From Corynebacterium sp. ACRPO (GTDB lineage Bacteria > Actinomycetota > Actinomycetes > Mycobacteriales > Mycobacteriaceae): a stretch of DNA of 64,000 nt. A program made the translations under genes and the position numbers. Shown piece after piece: positions 18,476-27,023 of this stretch. The stretch is taken from positions 1 through 64,000 of the forward strand of contig NZ_JAKRNE010000002.1 in assembly GCF_022347205.1 (NCBI RefSeq), given 5' to 3'. Positions within the stretch are counted from its first letter, which is position 1. Each line of letters opens with the position of its first letter. The notes under the pieces are model-generated. The model saw only the letters and a program-made list of their open reading frames with translations, had not been told where the DNA came from and did no database searches.

Positions 18476-20175
18476 AAGCCCGCATCGCCGATATTGTCAG
18501 CTACCTCGACCTGTGGGGCATTATCGGCGCCGCAGCGCTTTTTACCCTGGGGCTTACCCCATCCATTCTGCCGCGCGATTGGCTCTACCAAGGGCTCGTC
18601 TCCGGCATCGCCGCAGGACTGGGCTATACGCTGGGCATCGCCCTCAAGCTCGTGTGGTACCGGCTGGTGGTGCGCTATGTGGCGCCTCGGCATGCCTGGC
18701 TCGATGTCGCCACGTGGCCAGCTCGGCGCTACCGCCTAGCCTCCCGCATCGCCACCGCCGCTTTTGTGGTCTGGATGATAGGCTTTGCGGTCTTTGCCGT
18801 GCGGTGGCAACGCCAACTCGCAGACGCCCTGTCCGCACCGGCGCCCACCATTGCGAGCTATGTGCTGGTGGTTCCGCTGGCACTGGCGGTATTTACCGCC
18901 TTTCTTTTCCTCCTGCGCCTGCTGCGCTTTTGCGTGCGCTGGCTTTCCAGCCACTTTCCCCAGCGCTTCCGCGCCGCCTACCGCGTTGCGGGTGCGGTAC
19001 TCATCGTGGCACTGGTGGGCACGTATACCGTGGAAAACCTCATCCCCGGCGCCATTGTGGGCGTGGGGGAGAGGATCTTTACCGCCCAAAATGCCGAGCC
19101 CGATCCCGCAACGCAGCGTCCCACGTCTGCTGAGCGCAGTGGCTCCCCAGACTCCCGCGTGGACTGGAATGGGGTGGGACTACAGGGCTCGCGTTTCCTC
19201 TCCTCCGGTGCGCACCGCGCGGAATTAGAAGAGGTAACCGGAAAGCCCGCTAAAGAACCCATTCGCGCCTATGCCGGCCTGGGCAATCGCGCCTCCAATG
19301 AGGAGCGAGCGCAGCTGCTTATCGACGAGCTCGAGCGCACCCACGCCCAAGACCGCAAGGCGCTGCTTCTCATTATGACCACCGGAACGGGGTGGGTATC
19401 GTCTTATTCCGCCCAGGCCTTCGAGCTGCTCTACGGCGGCGACACCGCCATCGCGGCCGCCCAATACTCCGCCATGCCCTCGGCGCTGCATTTCCTGTCC
19501 GGCGGTGGTCAGGTAGAACGCGCCGGGCAGGAGTTCATCAACCCCATCGTGGACTGGTGGAACGGCCTGCCGGAGGACAAGCGCCCGAAGCTCTACCTCT
19601 ACGGCGAATCCTTGGGCACCACGGGCATTGAGGCGGCCTTTTCCGGGGTGCGCGATATCGCCAATTCCGTCGACGGCATCCTATTGACGGGGCCGCCGCA
19701 CTTTAATCGCCTGCGCACCCAGTTTGTGGAGCGCCGCGACCCTGGCTCTTCTGAGATAACTCCCGAATACGCCGGCGGCCTCGTCGTGCGCTTTGCCAAC
19801 GATGACGCGCAGGTGCGCCAATGGGGCACGGTGCCAGAAGAGGAGTGGGGACGCACCCGCATGCTCTATATCCAACACCCCTCGGATCCGGTGGCCTGGT
19901 GGTCGCCACAGATGGCCTTTAAGGAGCCGGATTGGATGCGCGAGCGGACCCCGTATTCTGCCGAGCGCGTAATGCAGTGGATGCCCCTCATCTCTTCCCT
20001 CCAAGTTGCCGCCGATCTGCCCGGCGCAAAGGACGTACCCGATGGGCACGGTCATAACTACGGTGCATCGGTGCTCGACGGCTTTGCCGCCATCGCTGGT
20101 CCAGAGGTGGCGGGAGCCATTTACCCCGATGAGCTGCAACGCCAATTTGCCGCGCTCGACGTCGGCATATACTAA
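18442..20175 (+). CDS. Membrane alpha/beta-hydrolase (DUF2319-type, PF10081-like)
   Basis: This is a 577-residue protein. The N-terminal half has about five hydrophobic helices (about residues 20-210), including TLGLTPSILPRDWLYQGL, which resembles the N-terminal domain usually paired with this hydrolase family. The C-terminal half is an alpha/beta-hydrolase with the nucleophile elbow YGESLGTTG, preceded by LLIMTTGTGWV and ended by a DGHGHNYG stretch that probably supplies the catalytic His. The substrate is unknown. The only reasonable start is the ATG at 18442, inside the 3' end of the ABC-F gene, with GAGGA upstream. Translation is therefore probably coupled. The stop overlaps the converging AEC gene by 4 bp. 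Confidence 0.82.
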   Translation: MAGVGGEARRVEARIADIVSYLDLWGIIGAAALFTLGLTPSILPRDWLYQGLVSGIAAGLGYTLGIALKLVWYRLVVRYVAPRHAWLDVATWPARRYRLASRIATAAFVVWMIGFAVFAVRWQRQLADALSAPAPTIASYVLVVPLALAVFTAFLFLLRLLRFCVRWLSSHFPQRFRAAYRVAGAVLIVALVGTYTVENLIPGAIVGVGERIFTAQNAEPDPATQRPTSAERSGSPDSRVDWNGVGLQGSRFLSSGAHRAELEEVTGKPAKEPIRAYAGLGNRASNEERAQLLIDELERTHAQDRKALLLIMTTGTGWVSSYSAQAFELLYGGDTAIAAAQYSAMPSALHFLSGGGQVERAGQEFINPIVDWWNGLPEDKRPKLYLYGESLGTTGIEAAFSGVRDIANSVDGILLTGPPHFNRLRTQFVERRDPGSSEITPEYAGGLVVRFANDDAQVRQWGTVPEEEWGRTRMLYIQHPSDPVAWWSPQMAFKEPDWMRERTPYSAERVMQWMPLISSLQVAADLPGAKDVPDGHGHNYGASVLDGFAAIAGPEVAGAIYPDELQRQFAALDVGIY

Positions 20176-20930
20176 GTGCGCTTTAGCCAAACCTCATAGG
20201 TGGCGGCATTGTTATACACATTCTGTGCCGTAGGCAAGGCAGCCAGAATCAATGCCGCATATAACTCCACGCCGTTTAGCCCCAGCGCTGCGCCCACGGC
20301 CAGCGTGAAAGCGGGCATGCCCACCAACTTCAATACCGTCGCGGTAAGGGTGGGCAGACGGTCCTCCTCCAGCAGCCCGTCGCCCTTTAACGAGGCACCA
20401 AAGCTCATCAGGATCATAGGAATAGAAGCGCCACCCAATATCTCTAGCGGCTTCATCACCACATCCGGTACCTGCCACTGCGCCGCGGAGACAATAAATC
20501 CCGCCACCGCAGCCAACACCACCGGCGCGGTAACCCCCGAGACCACGGAGTTCCATATCGATCGTAGGCTCGTACCCTGTGCATTGAGTCCCGCGATGAT
20601 AAACGGGGAGAGCACCGCCATCTGGAGAACCAATGCCGGGATAACGTAGGTGGCATCACCAATGACATAGGTGGCAATGGGCAGGCCAATATTGACCGAG
20701 CTGTAGGAGCTCGCCGCCGCAGCGATCACGGCCACCACTGGGGACGCAAACGCGGAGGTATCGGATGTAGCCACACTGGAGAAAATGAGTGCCGGCGTGG
20801 CCGCCCAAAAGGCCGTTCGATTGAATTGCAAGCGCGCCTCGCCCTTGCCAATAACGCCCCTGTGGGCCAGCACAAACCCGACGCCGATGACTACGAAAAT
20901 AATTGCAAACCCGGTCAATACGTCCAGCAA
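20172..20930 (-). CDS. AEC family transporter, apparently shortened internally
   Basis: This 252-residue polytopic membrane protein belongs to the auxin efflux carrier/AEC family of organic anion carriers. It has FNRTAFWAATPALIFSSVA near the N-terminus, SSYSSVNIGLPIATYVIGDATYV, a central loop, and a C-terminal bundle ending ALPTAQNVYNNAATYEVW. Family members are usually about 300-320 residues. Here SPVVAVIAAAASSYSSVN joins two regions that are normally separated by roughly 30 residues holding a helix and a charged loop, so an in-frame deletion is likely. The start is TTG at 20930 with AAAGG 9 nt upstream. It may be a non-functional remnant. Confidence 0.75.
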   Translation of the reverse strand: MLDVLTGFAIIFVVIGVGFVLAHRGVIGKGEARLQFNRTAFWAATPALIFSSVATSDTSAFASPVVAVIAAAASSYSSVNIGLPIATYVIGDATYVIPALVLQMAVLSPFIIAGLNAQGTSLRSIWNSVVSGVTAPVVLAAVAGFIVSAAQWQVPDVVMKPLEILGGASIPMILMSFGASLKGDGLLEEDRLPTLTATVLKLVGMPAFTLAVGAALGLNGVELYAALILAALPTAQNVYNNAATYEVWLKRT

Positions 20931-21091
20931 CAGTCAACAACCTTTCGCAGTACTTCACAATGCGTGAGGATATTGTCGCACCATCCGCAGTGCCCCCAGA
21001 ACACAGGGACCATAACAAAGTTGTATCGAATTACCTGCGCAGCACGGAAACTCCTTCCAGACTGCTGGCCACCTATGGCACGGTGGAGGGC

Positions 21092-21682
21092 ATGAAGCTT
21101 TCTCACCGTGCAACCGTAGCCGTCCTGTCCACCGCTCTTGTCATTACTGGTACATCCACCGTGGCCTCTGCTCAGCCGGCCTTGCCGCCGCAAATTCAGC
21201 AGGCTTCTTCGCAAGCTCAGCAGCTTTCTTCTGATCCTTTCGCCGCTGTGAAGGATTTCCGCCTCACCTTGCCACCGCAGGCCTATGAGCTGGCCGAGAA
21301 GTACAATATCTCGCTGCCAGAATTCCTGGCCAAACCAGCGGGCCACGCGCCCAAGGTAGCTGGTGAGTTGGGGGCCGCCACCACCGCCCACCTCGAGAAG
21401 GCTGGGCACCGCAAGGACGCCCACGCGGCCGCCATCGCCCAGGAATGGGCCAACCAGGGTGCCGCCGGCAAGCTTGACTACAAGGGCGGGGTAGCCCACG
21501 GCCTGAATCACAAGGACGAAGGCCAGGGTTCTGTTCACCGTCTCACCGAGCAGCAGGCACAAGACCGTCTGAACTGGTTTAACCGCGATGTACCGGTCAA
21601 TGCTGGTTCCCCACACGGCTTTGGTGTAGCAACTGCTTATGACGGAACCTACATCTACGTTGCGGAGTTCTTCCTCAACTAA
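21092..21682 (+). CDS. Small secreted protein, possibly CAP-like
   Basis: This 196-residue protein has a clear Sec signal peptide: MKLSHRATVAVLSTALVITG followed by an AxA-type site near ASAQ (about residue 30). The mature part has a Gln/Ser-rich region, then AHAAAIAQEWANQGAAGKL, a Gly/His-rich stretch, LTEQQAQDRLNWF and a final GFGVATAYDGTYIYVAEFFLN. The order of a WA helix, an Ala/Gln helix and a terminal GxGxA-YxxEFF strand recalls the CAP/SCP fold of secreted actinobacterial proteins, but several CAP motif residues are not obvious. I would call it secreted, function unknown. The ATG at 21092 sits at the signal peptide start and follows GGAGGG. Confidence 0.7.
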   Translation: MKLSHRATVAVLSTALVITGTSTVASAQPALPPQIQQASSQAQQLSSDPFAAVKDFRLTLPPQAYELAEKYNISLPEFLAKPAGHAPKVAGELGAATTAHLEKAGHRKDAHAAAIAQEWANQGAAGKLDYKGGVAHGLNHKDEGQGSVHRLTEQQAQDRLNWFNRDVPVNAGSPHGFGVATAYDGTYIYVAEFFLN

Positions 21683-21770
21683 ACTGCATTCCACTAGTCC
21701 CGATTCCACCGCATTCGTGGCCTCTATCTGCAGCGATGACGAGGCTGCAAGGTGCCGGTAGGATCGGGGC

Positions 21771-22094
21771 ATGATTTTGATCAACGTACAGTTCCACGTT
21801 AAGCCCGAATACGCAGAGACCTTCCTCGATGAAATCAATTGGTACACCGAGGCCTGCAACGCAGAGCCGGGCTGCATCGACTTCAAGTGGTTCCGCGATC
21901 CGGAAGATCGTCAGCGCTTCCTTCTGCTGGAGTCCTACGCAGATGGCAAGGACGTAGAGCACGTCCAGAGCGAGCACTTCCAGCGCTCCTGCGAGGAATT
22001 CCCGAAGTACCTCGTGGAAACCCCGGACATCATTAACGTTCATATCGAAGGCCGCACCGGTTGGGACAAGATGGGTGAATTCTCCGTCGATTAA
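21771..22094 (+). CDS. Antibiotic biosynthesis monooxygenase (ABM) domain protein
   Basis: This 107-residue single-domain protein has the ABM/YgiN ferredoxin-like fold: ILINVQFHVKPEYAETFLDEI at the start, EPGCIDFKWFRDPEDRQRFLLLESYAD in the core and a HVQSEHFQRSCEEF helix. Such proteins act as small dimeric quinol or aromatic monooxygenases, or as stress-linked proteins; the substrate is not evident. A TAGGAT box (21759-21764) ends 6 nt before the ATG, so the mRNA is probably leaderless. A strong terminator follows. Confidence 0.88.
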   Translation: MILINVQFHVKPEYAETFLDEINWYTEACNAEPGCIDFKWFRDPEDRQRFLLLESYADGKDVEHVQSEHFQRSCEEFPKYLVETPDIINVHIEGRTGWDKMGEFSVD

Positions 22095-22103
22095 TCCCAA
22101 CGA

Positions 22104-22145
22104 ATAAAGCTCGCCCTCTACCGTGATGTAGGGGGCGAGCTTTAT
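22104..22145. terminator. Intrinsic terminator after the ABM gene
   Basis: ATAAAGCTCGCCCTCTAC (22104-22121) pairs with 22128-22145 over 18 bp with one G-U pair. The ends are A/T-rich on both sides, so it can act in either direction. Confidence 0.85.
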
Positions 22146-22164
22146 CTATGCCTAGGCGCACCAG

Positions 22165-22230
22165 CGCCCTTCGCGCTCACAGCGGATGCTGCTGCTAGCG
22201 GAGCACACCTTCCGGTGAGCGCGAAGGGCG
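22165..22230. repeat. Perfect 16-bp inverted repeat, 34-nt loop
   Basis: CGCCCTTCGCGCTCAC (22165-22180) and its exact complement (22215-22230) lie between the ABM terminator and the stop of the acyltransferase gene. No T run follows on either strand, so it is not a classical terminator. Confidence 0.7.
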
Positions 22231-22283
22231 GGAGGGAGGGAACTAGGCGCTTTCCGACGCCCCGCCCCGCGCCGGCCTGTGCT

Positions 22284-25200
22284 TTACTGCGGCACGCACT
22301 GAGAGGACACAGTCTTGTCGCCATTCGAGTACTGCTTTAGAGCATCGTAGAAGGCATCCGAGTACCCGCCGGTGCGTTCCGGCATTGGATGAACACCATC
22401 GGAGTAGAGGATCTCCGGGTTGCTCTGTGCATGTCCGCACCAGTCAGCGATATATACGTTGTCGTATTCCTTGGCTGCGTCGAGGACATCCTGTTGGGAT
22501 TGGGCCATCCACTCACGGTCACCATAAGGAACAGCCATGACAACGGTGTGGTCTTCGCCGATGATATCCAGCGCTTCCTTGATCTGGTCTGGGAAGGCAG
22601 GGCCGTTAGTACCAAACCCGAGGAAAACGGTATCGCGCAGCTGACCAGAATCTTTAAGCTGCTGCAGAATCTGGATACCCGCAGTGTAGTGGCGGGATAC
22701 ATCTGCATCGACGTAAATCTGCGGGAAGCGCTGCTTGAGGGCGCCACTAGAAGCCAGCATCACCGAGTCGCCGACAGCGGTGATGTCTTTGCCCTGCGGC
22801 ATCGGGCGGGTCTTCTGGTCCTTCGCGGCAGCCTTATCGTCGTTGTCCTCAGCAGGCGGCTGTGGCGCAGCATCATTCGGCTGCGCCGGGGCATTGTTGC
22901 TGCTCTGGTTCTGCTGCTGAAGCTGCTCCAGCTGCTGCTCCAGCTCGGTCTTATCGCTGGAATTGACAACGCCGTAGACTACGCCGGCTACAGAGGCAAT
23001 GACTAGGAATGGGACTACCGGCCACATGGTCTTGCCAAAGCCATCGCGCAATTCGCTAAATCCTGGGCGGGAGGACCAGTAGGTCTTCCATGTCTTCTTA
23101 TAGCCGCCGCGGCGGAACGGATTCTCAATGAACTGATAGGAAATCTCGGACAGGAGCAGCGAAATAGGCACGGCTACAAGGCCCAGGATCCACGATTTAT
23201 CGGAGTTCTGGTTGCCCTCGAAAAGCGCCTTGAGCATCATGATGACCGGCCAGTGCCAGAGATACAGCGAGAAGGATCGCTGGCCAAACCAGCGCATGAC
23301 CTTGGTCCTAAAGAGCGGGGTCATCGGGCCGTATTCGCGAACCACGCCCCACACCATCAGGACGCCAAGCACGCTAGTGAGGAAGAGCCCACCCCGGTAG
23401 GTGATCTCCGCGTCATCCGGCATGAGGAATAGCTGGACACCGTAGCCGATGAGCGCCACAGTGCCGATGATTCCGGCGATGCGCGATTCGGCTTTGCCTG
23501 CCGCTGCCCACGAATCCGCCTGCGGGTCGGACTTGGTAGAGGTCATCAGCAAAGACAGCACGGCGCCTGTGAGCAGGCCAAAAGCATGGGTATCGGTGCC
23601 GTAGTAGACGCGCGTCGGGTCTTCACCCGGCACGTAGATGAGCGCCATGGCCACGGCGGAACCGATAGCTAAGACTGCGGCTACGAGGATAGGAAGCCGG
23701 CGCGGCTTGCGGCGAGAAATCAGGAAAACGCCGGTAATAAGAAGCGGCCAGAAGACATAGAACTGCTCCTCCACGGCCAACGACCAATAGTGGGCAAAGA
23801 CCTGAATCTCATTGTCCGCAAAGTAGGACTGGGAGGTGGCGATCTGGGTCCAGTTATTGACAAAGAATAGAGTACCCAAGAACTGCTGGCGCAAGCCGAC
23901 CGCTAGGTCCCCGCCTATCCACGCCACCAAAGCGGTACACATGACCAGGACGGATACAGCTGCTGGGAGGATGCGCCGGAATCGACGCACCCAGAAGTCC
24001 TTCAAGCTGATTGTGCCGGAGGTACGGAATTCGCGCACCAGCAACGAGGTGATGAGGAATCCGGAGAGGACGAAGAAGAGGTCAACGCCCAAGTAACCAC
24101 CGGGAAGCAGGGAAGGGAAGAAGTGGTACAGCACCACGGCAATAACTGCGAGGCCGCGCAGTCCATCCAGCCCCTTGACCTGGCGCAGGCGGGCGTGGCG
24201 CTTCTTCTTAACTACCTTGCTCTCTGGCGGCGTAGCCAGCGCTTCAGGGTCCTTGGCCTGCTTTTGTAGCGGATACTTAGACTTAGTATCTACCTGCGTG
24301 ATCGAGGCTTTCTGTGATGCTGGCTTTTGCGCAGCTTGTTGTGGCTGGCGCGGTGCCGCCTTTGCCTGTGGCTTTTCAGGGGCTGGATGTTGCTCCTTCG
24401 ACGGCTGTGCCTTCTCCCGCTTTTTCTCAGCGGCGGCAGCGGCGGCGGCCGTACCCGCTCCAGCTGCTACGGCGCCTGTCGCAGCGGACTTGTCTGCCTT
24501 TGCAGGCTTCGTCTTCGGAGCGGCTTGAGGCTCGGCCTTCTTCGGCTGGGGCGAACCAGGCTGTTGCTTTGCCTTGGGCTTTTGAGCGGCTCGCGACGGC
24601 TTTTGCTGGGCCGGGGTTGGAGTGCCCACCTGCTGCGATTTACGAGCCAATCCGCGACTGATATCGGAGGGCTTAACCTGCGGGCGGCGCTTGGTTACCT
24701 CCTTGGCATTGTCTTGAGGCGTCGCCTCCTTTGCCTTCGGCTGCGGCTGTTGTTTCTGTGCCTGTTGCTTGGGCAGTTTGCCCTTAGCGGGTGTGCCTAG
24801 CTGCGATTTCGGCTGGACTACCTTGTTTCCATTGCGAGCAGTCTGGTTTTGCGCCGCCCCAGCTTTCTGCTGAGAAGGATCAGATGCAGTCTTTGGCGCA
24901 GCCACCTTCGGCTTGGGGGCAGAGGTGCCCTTCTTTGGCGCTGGAGCGCTAGGAGTCGAGACCTGTGGGGCAGCCTTCTGCTTTGCAGAGCCGGGAGTAC
25001 GTGCTGATCCTTGGCCCTTGGACGGTTGCGAGGGCTTTGACGGCTGCGCGTTCTTCTTCGGCGTAGGTTGCGGCTGCGGTTGCTGCTTTGCCGAGTTTGC
25101 CGGCACGCGCTTGGGGGAACGTGGGTTCTGCGCTTGCTGCTGGCCGGTGGCCGGCTTGGATTTAGCCGGCTGGGATTTCTGCGGCTTTGCCGGTTGCGGG

Positions 25201-26036
25201 GAAGCCTTCTTCGCGCTGGAAGAAGAGGACGGCTTGGGCGTCTGCTTCGGCTTCTGGGTAGTGGGTTGAGTCTGAGGTGCGGGCTTTACCGCGCCTTTCT
25301 GAGAGGGTTGGGTGTCAGGCTTCGCGGCCGGCTTCGGGGAAGTACTGCGGGTAGACGGAGTCTTTGGGGAGGACTTAGGCGGGGTGGTGCTAAAGCTTGC
25401 GCCGCGGCGTGGTCGCTGAACCGGTTCGTGTGCTTTGCGCTGTGGCTTCTTGTCCTGAGCAGGCGAGTCTTGTTGCTTTTTAACAGCTGTTTTGGGGGAG
25501 GATTCTGCCTTGTTTTGCTGTGTGGTGGATGGCTTGGTGGCAGAACCTTGGGCTGCAGGCTTGGTCATTGGCGCCTTGGCTGCAGGCGATGGCGAGGCGG
25601 ACTTAGCCTGCTGCGGTTTTGCGGAAGTGGCCTTGCTTGCCTGGGATTTTTCAGTGCTGGGCTGAGTAGTGTCCTTAGCCGCGGGCTTGGCGGCAGGCTT
25701 CGCACTTTTCGGCTTCGCAGCAGCAGGCTTGGATTCGGAAGCCTGTGCAGCCTTTGCCGGGGTGGGCTTGCGCGCAGGTGCCTGTTTAGCTTGGTTCTTG
25801 GACTCGCCGTCCTTAGCGGTGCGGTCCTGGGGCTTGCCCTTCGGCTCGGTGGATTGGGCACCCGTGGTGGATTCGGTGTTGGTCGAGTTCTGGCGCGCAG
25901 AATCCTTGTTTTTAGGGGTCTGGGGCGCACTGGTAGAGCCAGCTTTGGGCGGTACTGGCTGATAGACCGGTGTGCGTGGTTCGTTCGAACGCCCAGGTTT
26001 CTTCTTCCCCAGCAGTGAGCGCAAAATTTGCTTCAC
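22284..26036 (-). CDS. Acyltransferase-3/SGNH protein with giant low-complexity N-terminus
   Basis: This is a 1250-residue protein. Residues 1 to about 620 are extremely rich in Pro, Lys, Ala, Gln and Ser and carry no recognised domain. An acyltransferase-3 membrane domain follows (about 625-1000): LDGLRGLAVIAVVLYHFFPSL, LGVDLFFVLSGFLITSLL, DFWVRRFRRILPA and a HYWSLAVEEQFYVFWPLL segment. A single helix and a Gln/Asn-rich linker lead to a C-terminal SGNH hydrolase-like domain (AVGDSVMLASSG, FLGFGTNG, YSDGVHPMPE with the Asp-His pair). AT3-SGNH proteins move acyl groups from cytoplasmic donors to extracellular glycans. I chose the GTG at 26036 because GGGAG lies 5 nt upstream; an ATG at 26108 has no such site. 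Confidence 0.88.
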   Translation of the reverse strand: MKQILRSLLGKKKPGRSNEPRTPVYQPVPPKAGSTSAPQTPKNKDSARQNSTNTESTTGAQSTEPKGKPQDRTAKDGESKNQAKQAPARKPTPAKAAQASESKPAAAKPKSAKPAAKPAAKDTTQPSTEKSQASKATSAKPQQAKSASPSPAAKAPMTKPAAQGSATKPSTTQQNKAESSPKTAVKKQQDSPAQDKKPQRKAHEPVQRPRRGASFSTTPPKSSPKTPSTRSTSPKPAAKPDTQPSQKGAVKPAPQTQPTTQKPKQTPKPSSSSSAKKASPQPAKPQKSQPAKSKPATGQQQAQNPRSPKRVPANSAKQQPQPQPTPKKNAQPSKPSQPSKGQGSARTPGSAKQKAAPQVSTPSAPAPKKGTSAPKPKVAAPKTASDPSQQKAGAAQNQTARNGNKVVQPKSQLGTPAKGKLPKQQAQKQQPQPKAKEATPQDNAKEVTKRRPQVKPSDISRGLARKSQQVGTPTPAQQKPSRAAQKPKAKQQPGSPQPKKAEPQAAPKTKPAKADKSAATGAVAAGAGTAAAAAAAEKKREKAQPSKEQHPAPEKPQAKAAPRQPQQAAQKPASQKASITQVDTKSKYPLQKQAKDPEALATPPESKVVKKKRHARLRQVKGLDGLRGLAVIAVVLYHFFPSLLPGGYLGVDLFFVLSGFLITSLLVREFRTSGTISLKDFWVRRFRRILPAAVSVLVMCTALVAWIGGDLAVGLRQQFLGTLFFVNNWTQIATSQSYFADNEIQVFAHYWSLAVEEQFYVFWPLLITGVFLISRRKPRRLPILVAAVLAIGSAVAMALIYVPGEDPTRVYYGTDTHAFGLLTGAVLSLLMTSTKSDPQADSWAAAGKAESRIAGIIGTVALIGYGVQLFLMPDDAEITYRGGLFLTSVLGVLMVWGVVREYGPMTPLFRTKVMRWFGQRSFSLYLWHWPVIMMLKALFEGNQNSDKSWILGLVAVPISLLLSEISYQFIENPFRRGGYKKTWKTYWSSRPGFSELRDGFGKTMWPVVPFLVIASVAGVVYGVVNSSDKTELEQQLEQLQQQNQSSNNAPAQPNDAAPQPPAEDNDDKAAAKDQKTRPMPQGKDITAVGDSVMLASSGALKQRFPQIYVDADVSRHYTAGIQILQQLKDSGQLRDTVFLGFGTNGPAFPDQIKEALDIIGEDHTVVMAVPYGDREWMAQSQQDVLDAAKEYDNVYIADWCGHAQSNPEILYSDGVHPMPERTGGYSDAFYDALKQYSNGDKTVSSQCVPQ

Positions 26037-26156
26037 AAAAACTCCCAAAGCACTACGTATATTTTCTAAACGGACTATTTTAGCCTGCGCACCAGCACTT
26101 CTCCTCATGCAGGGGAGTAGCGGTGCGGCGCGCGGGGCGGAGGCGAAAATTCGAGT

Positions 26157-26999
26157 CTAAGACTCTTCGCTGTCAAAAAGCTGACGCAGAACTGTCATGA
26201 CCCCATATTCGGTATTGGGTGGGGCGATGTGATCGGCGATTTCCTTCAACTTTGGGTGTGCATTTTCCATTGCGATCGCGGTGCCGGCCTCGCGGAGGAG
26301 CTCGTAGTCATTGAGGAAATCGCCAAAAGCTGCGGTACGAGGCATAGGAACCGAGAGGAGCTCGGCCATGGTTTGTAGTGCTACGCCCTTATTGACGCCA
26401 GCGGCCATGACATCGAGCCATACGGCGCCAGAAATGGCGATATTGTGTTCCGGTACGGCCGCAAGAAGGGGCTGGTGTAGGTGCTTTTCGCTGCCGTCGG
26501 CGCAGTAAGCGGCGATTTTGATGATGTCCGTATCCAGTAGTGCATCGAGGTCATCTACCCATTCCACTGACCTGTAGTACTTGGCAATCTCAGCACGGGC
26601 CTGTTTATTGGCGCCTTTGTGGACATAGGCGGTATCCGGCGTGCACAGCACTACGGTATGCGGGGTCTCGACAGACTGGAGTGCGGCCATGGCGGCGCGC
26701 ACAGCTGCGCTGGGCAAGGTAGTGGCGCTAATGACGCGATTATCGTGGACGACCACGGATCCGTTTTCGGCGATGAAGGTGTCCTCGTGCGGAAACATCT
26801 CTTGCAGGGTGGCGAGCTGGCGGCCCGAGGCGGGTACAAGGGTGACGCCGAGCTGGTGGGCACGGGTGCTGATCGCGGCGAAATCTGGTGGAAGCTGGCC
26901 GTTGCCGTCCAGTAGGGTGCCGTCCATATCCAGGGCGATGAGCTGTGGGAGCAAAATTCCGAACCTATCTGTGAATTGGCTTATGGTGGATAGGTGCAT
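26157..26999 (-). CDS. HAD superfamily (Cof-type) phosphatase
   Basis: This 280-residue haloacid dehalogenase-type hydrolase has motif I IALDMDGTLLDGNGQLPP at about residues 21-38 with both Asp residues, motif II VPASGR, a type IIB cap with KIAAYCADGSEKH, a Lys in VNKGVALQTMAE, and motif IV AFGDFLNDYELLREAG. Cof-type enzymes dephosphorylate sugar phosphates, FMN or related metabolites; the substrate is not known. The start is unsure: the ATG at 26999 has no ribosome site and places motif I late, while a TTG at 26954 would give a more usual N-terminus. It is divergent from the next gene with 24 bp between the ATGs. Confidence 0.88.
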   Translation of the reverse strand: MHLSTISQFTDRFGILLPQLIALDMDGTLLDGNGQLPPDFAAISTRAHQLGVTLVPASGRQLATLQEMFPHEDTFIAENGSVVVHDNRVISATTLPSAAVRAAMAALQSVETPHTVVLCTPDTAYVHKGANKQARAEIAKYYRSVEWVDDLDALLDTDIIKIAAYCADGSEKHLHQPLLAAVPEHNIAISGAVWLDVMAAGVNKGVALQTMAELLSVPMPRTAAFGDFLNDYELLREAGTAIAMENAHPKLKEIADHIAPPNTEYGVMTVLRQLFDSEES

Positions 27000-27023
27000 G
27001 CGTTCTGTGTCACACTAGGGGCT

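Noticed and set aside
25068..26018. A 316-codon open frame opposite the acyltransferase N-terminus
   Set aside because: It is Arg/Leu/Gly low complexity that mirrors the Pro/Lys/Ala repeats of the real gene, with no start signal.
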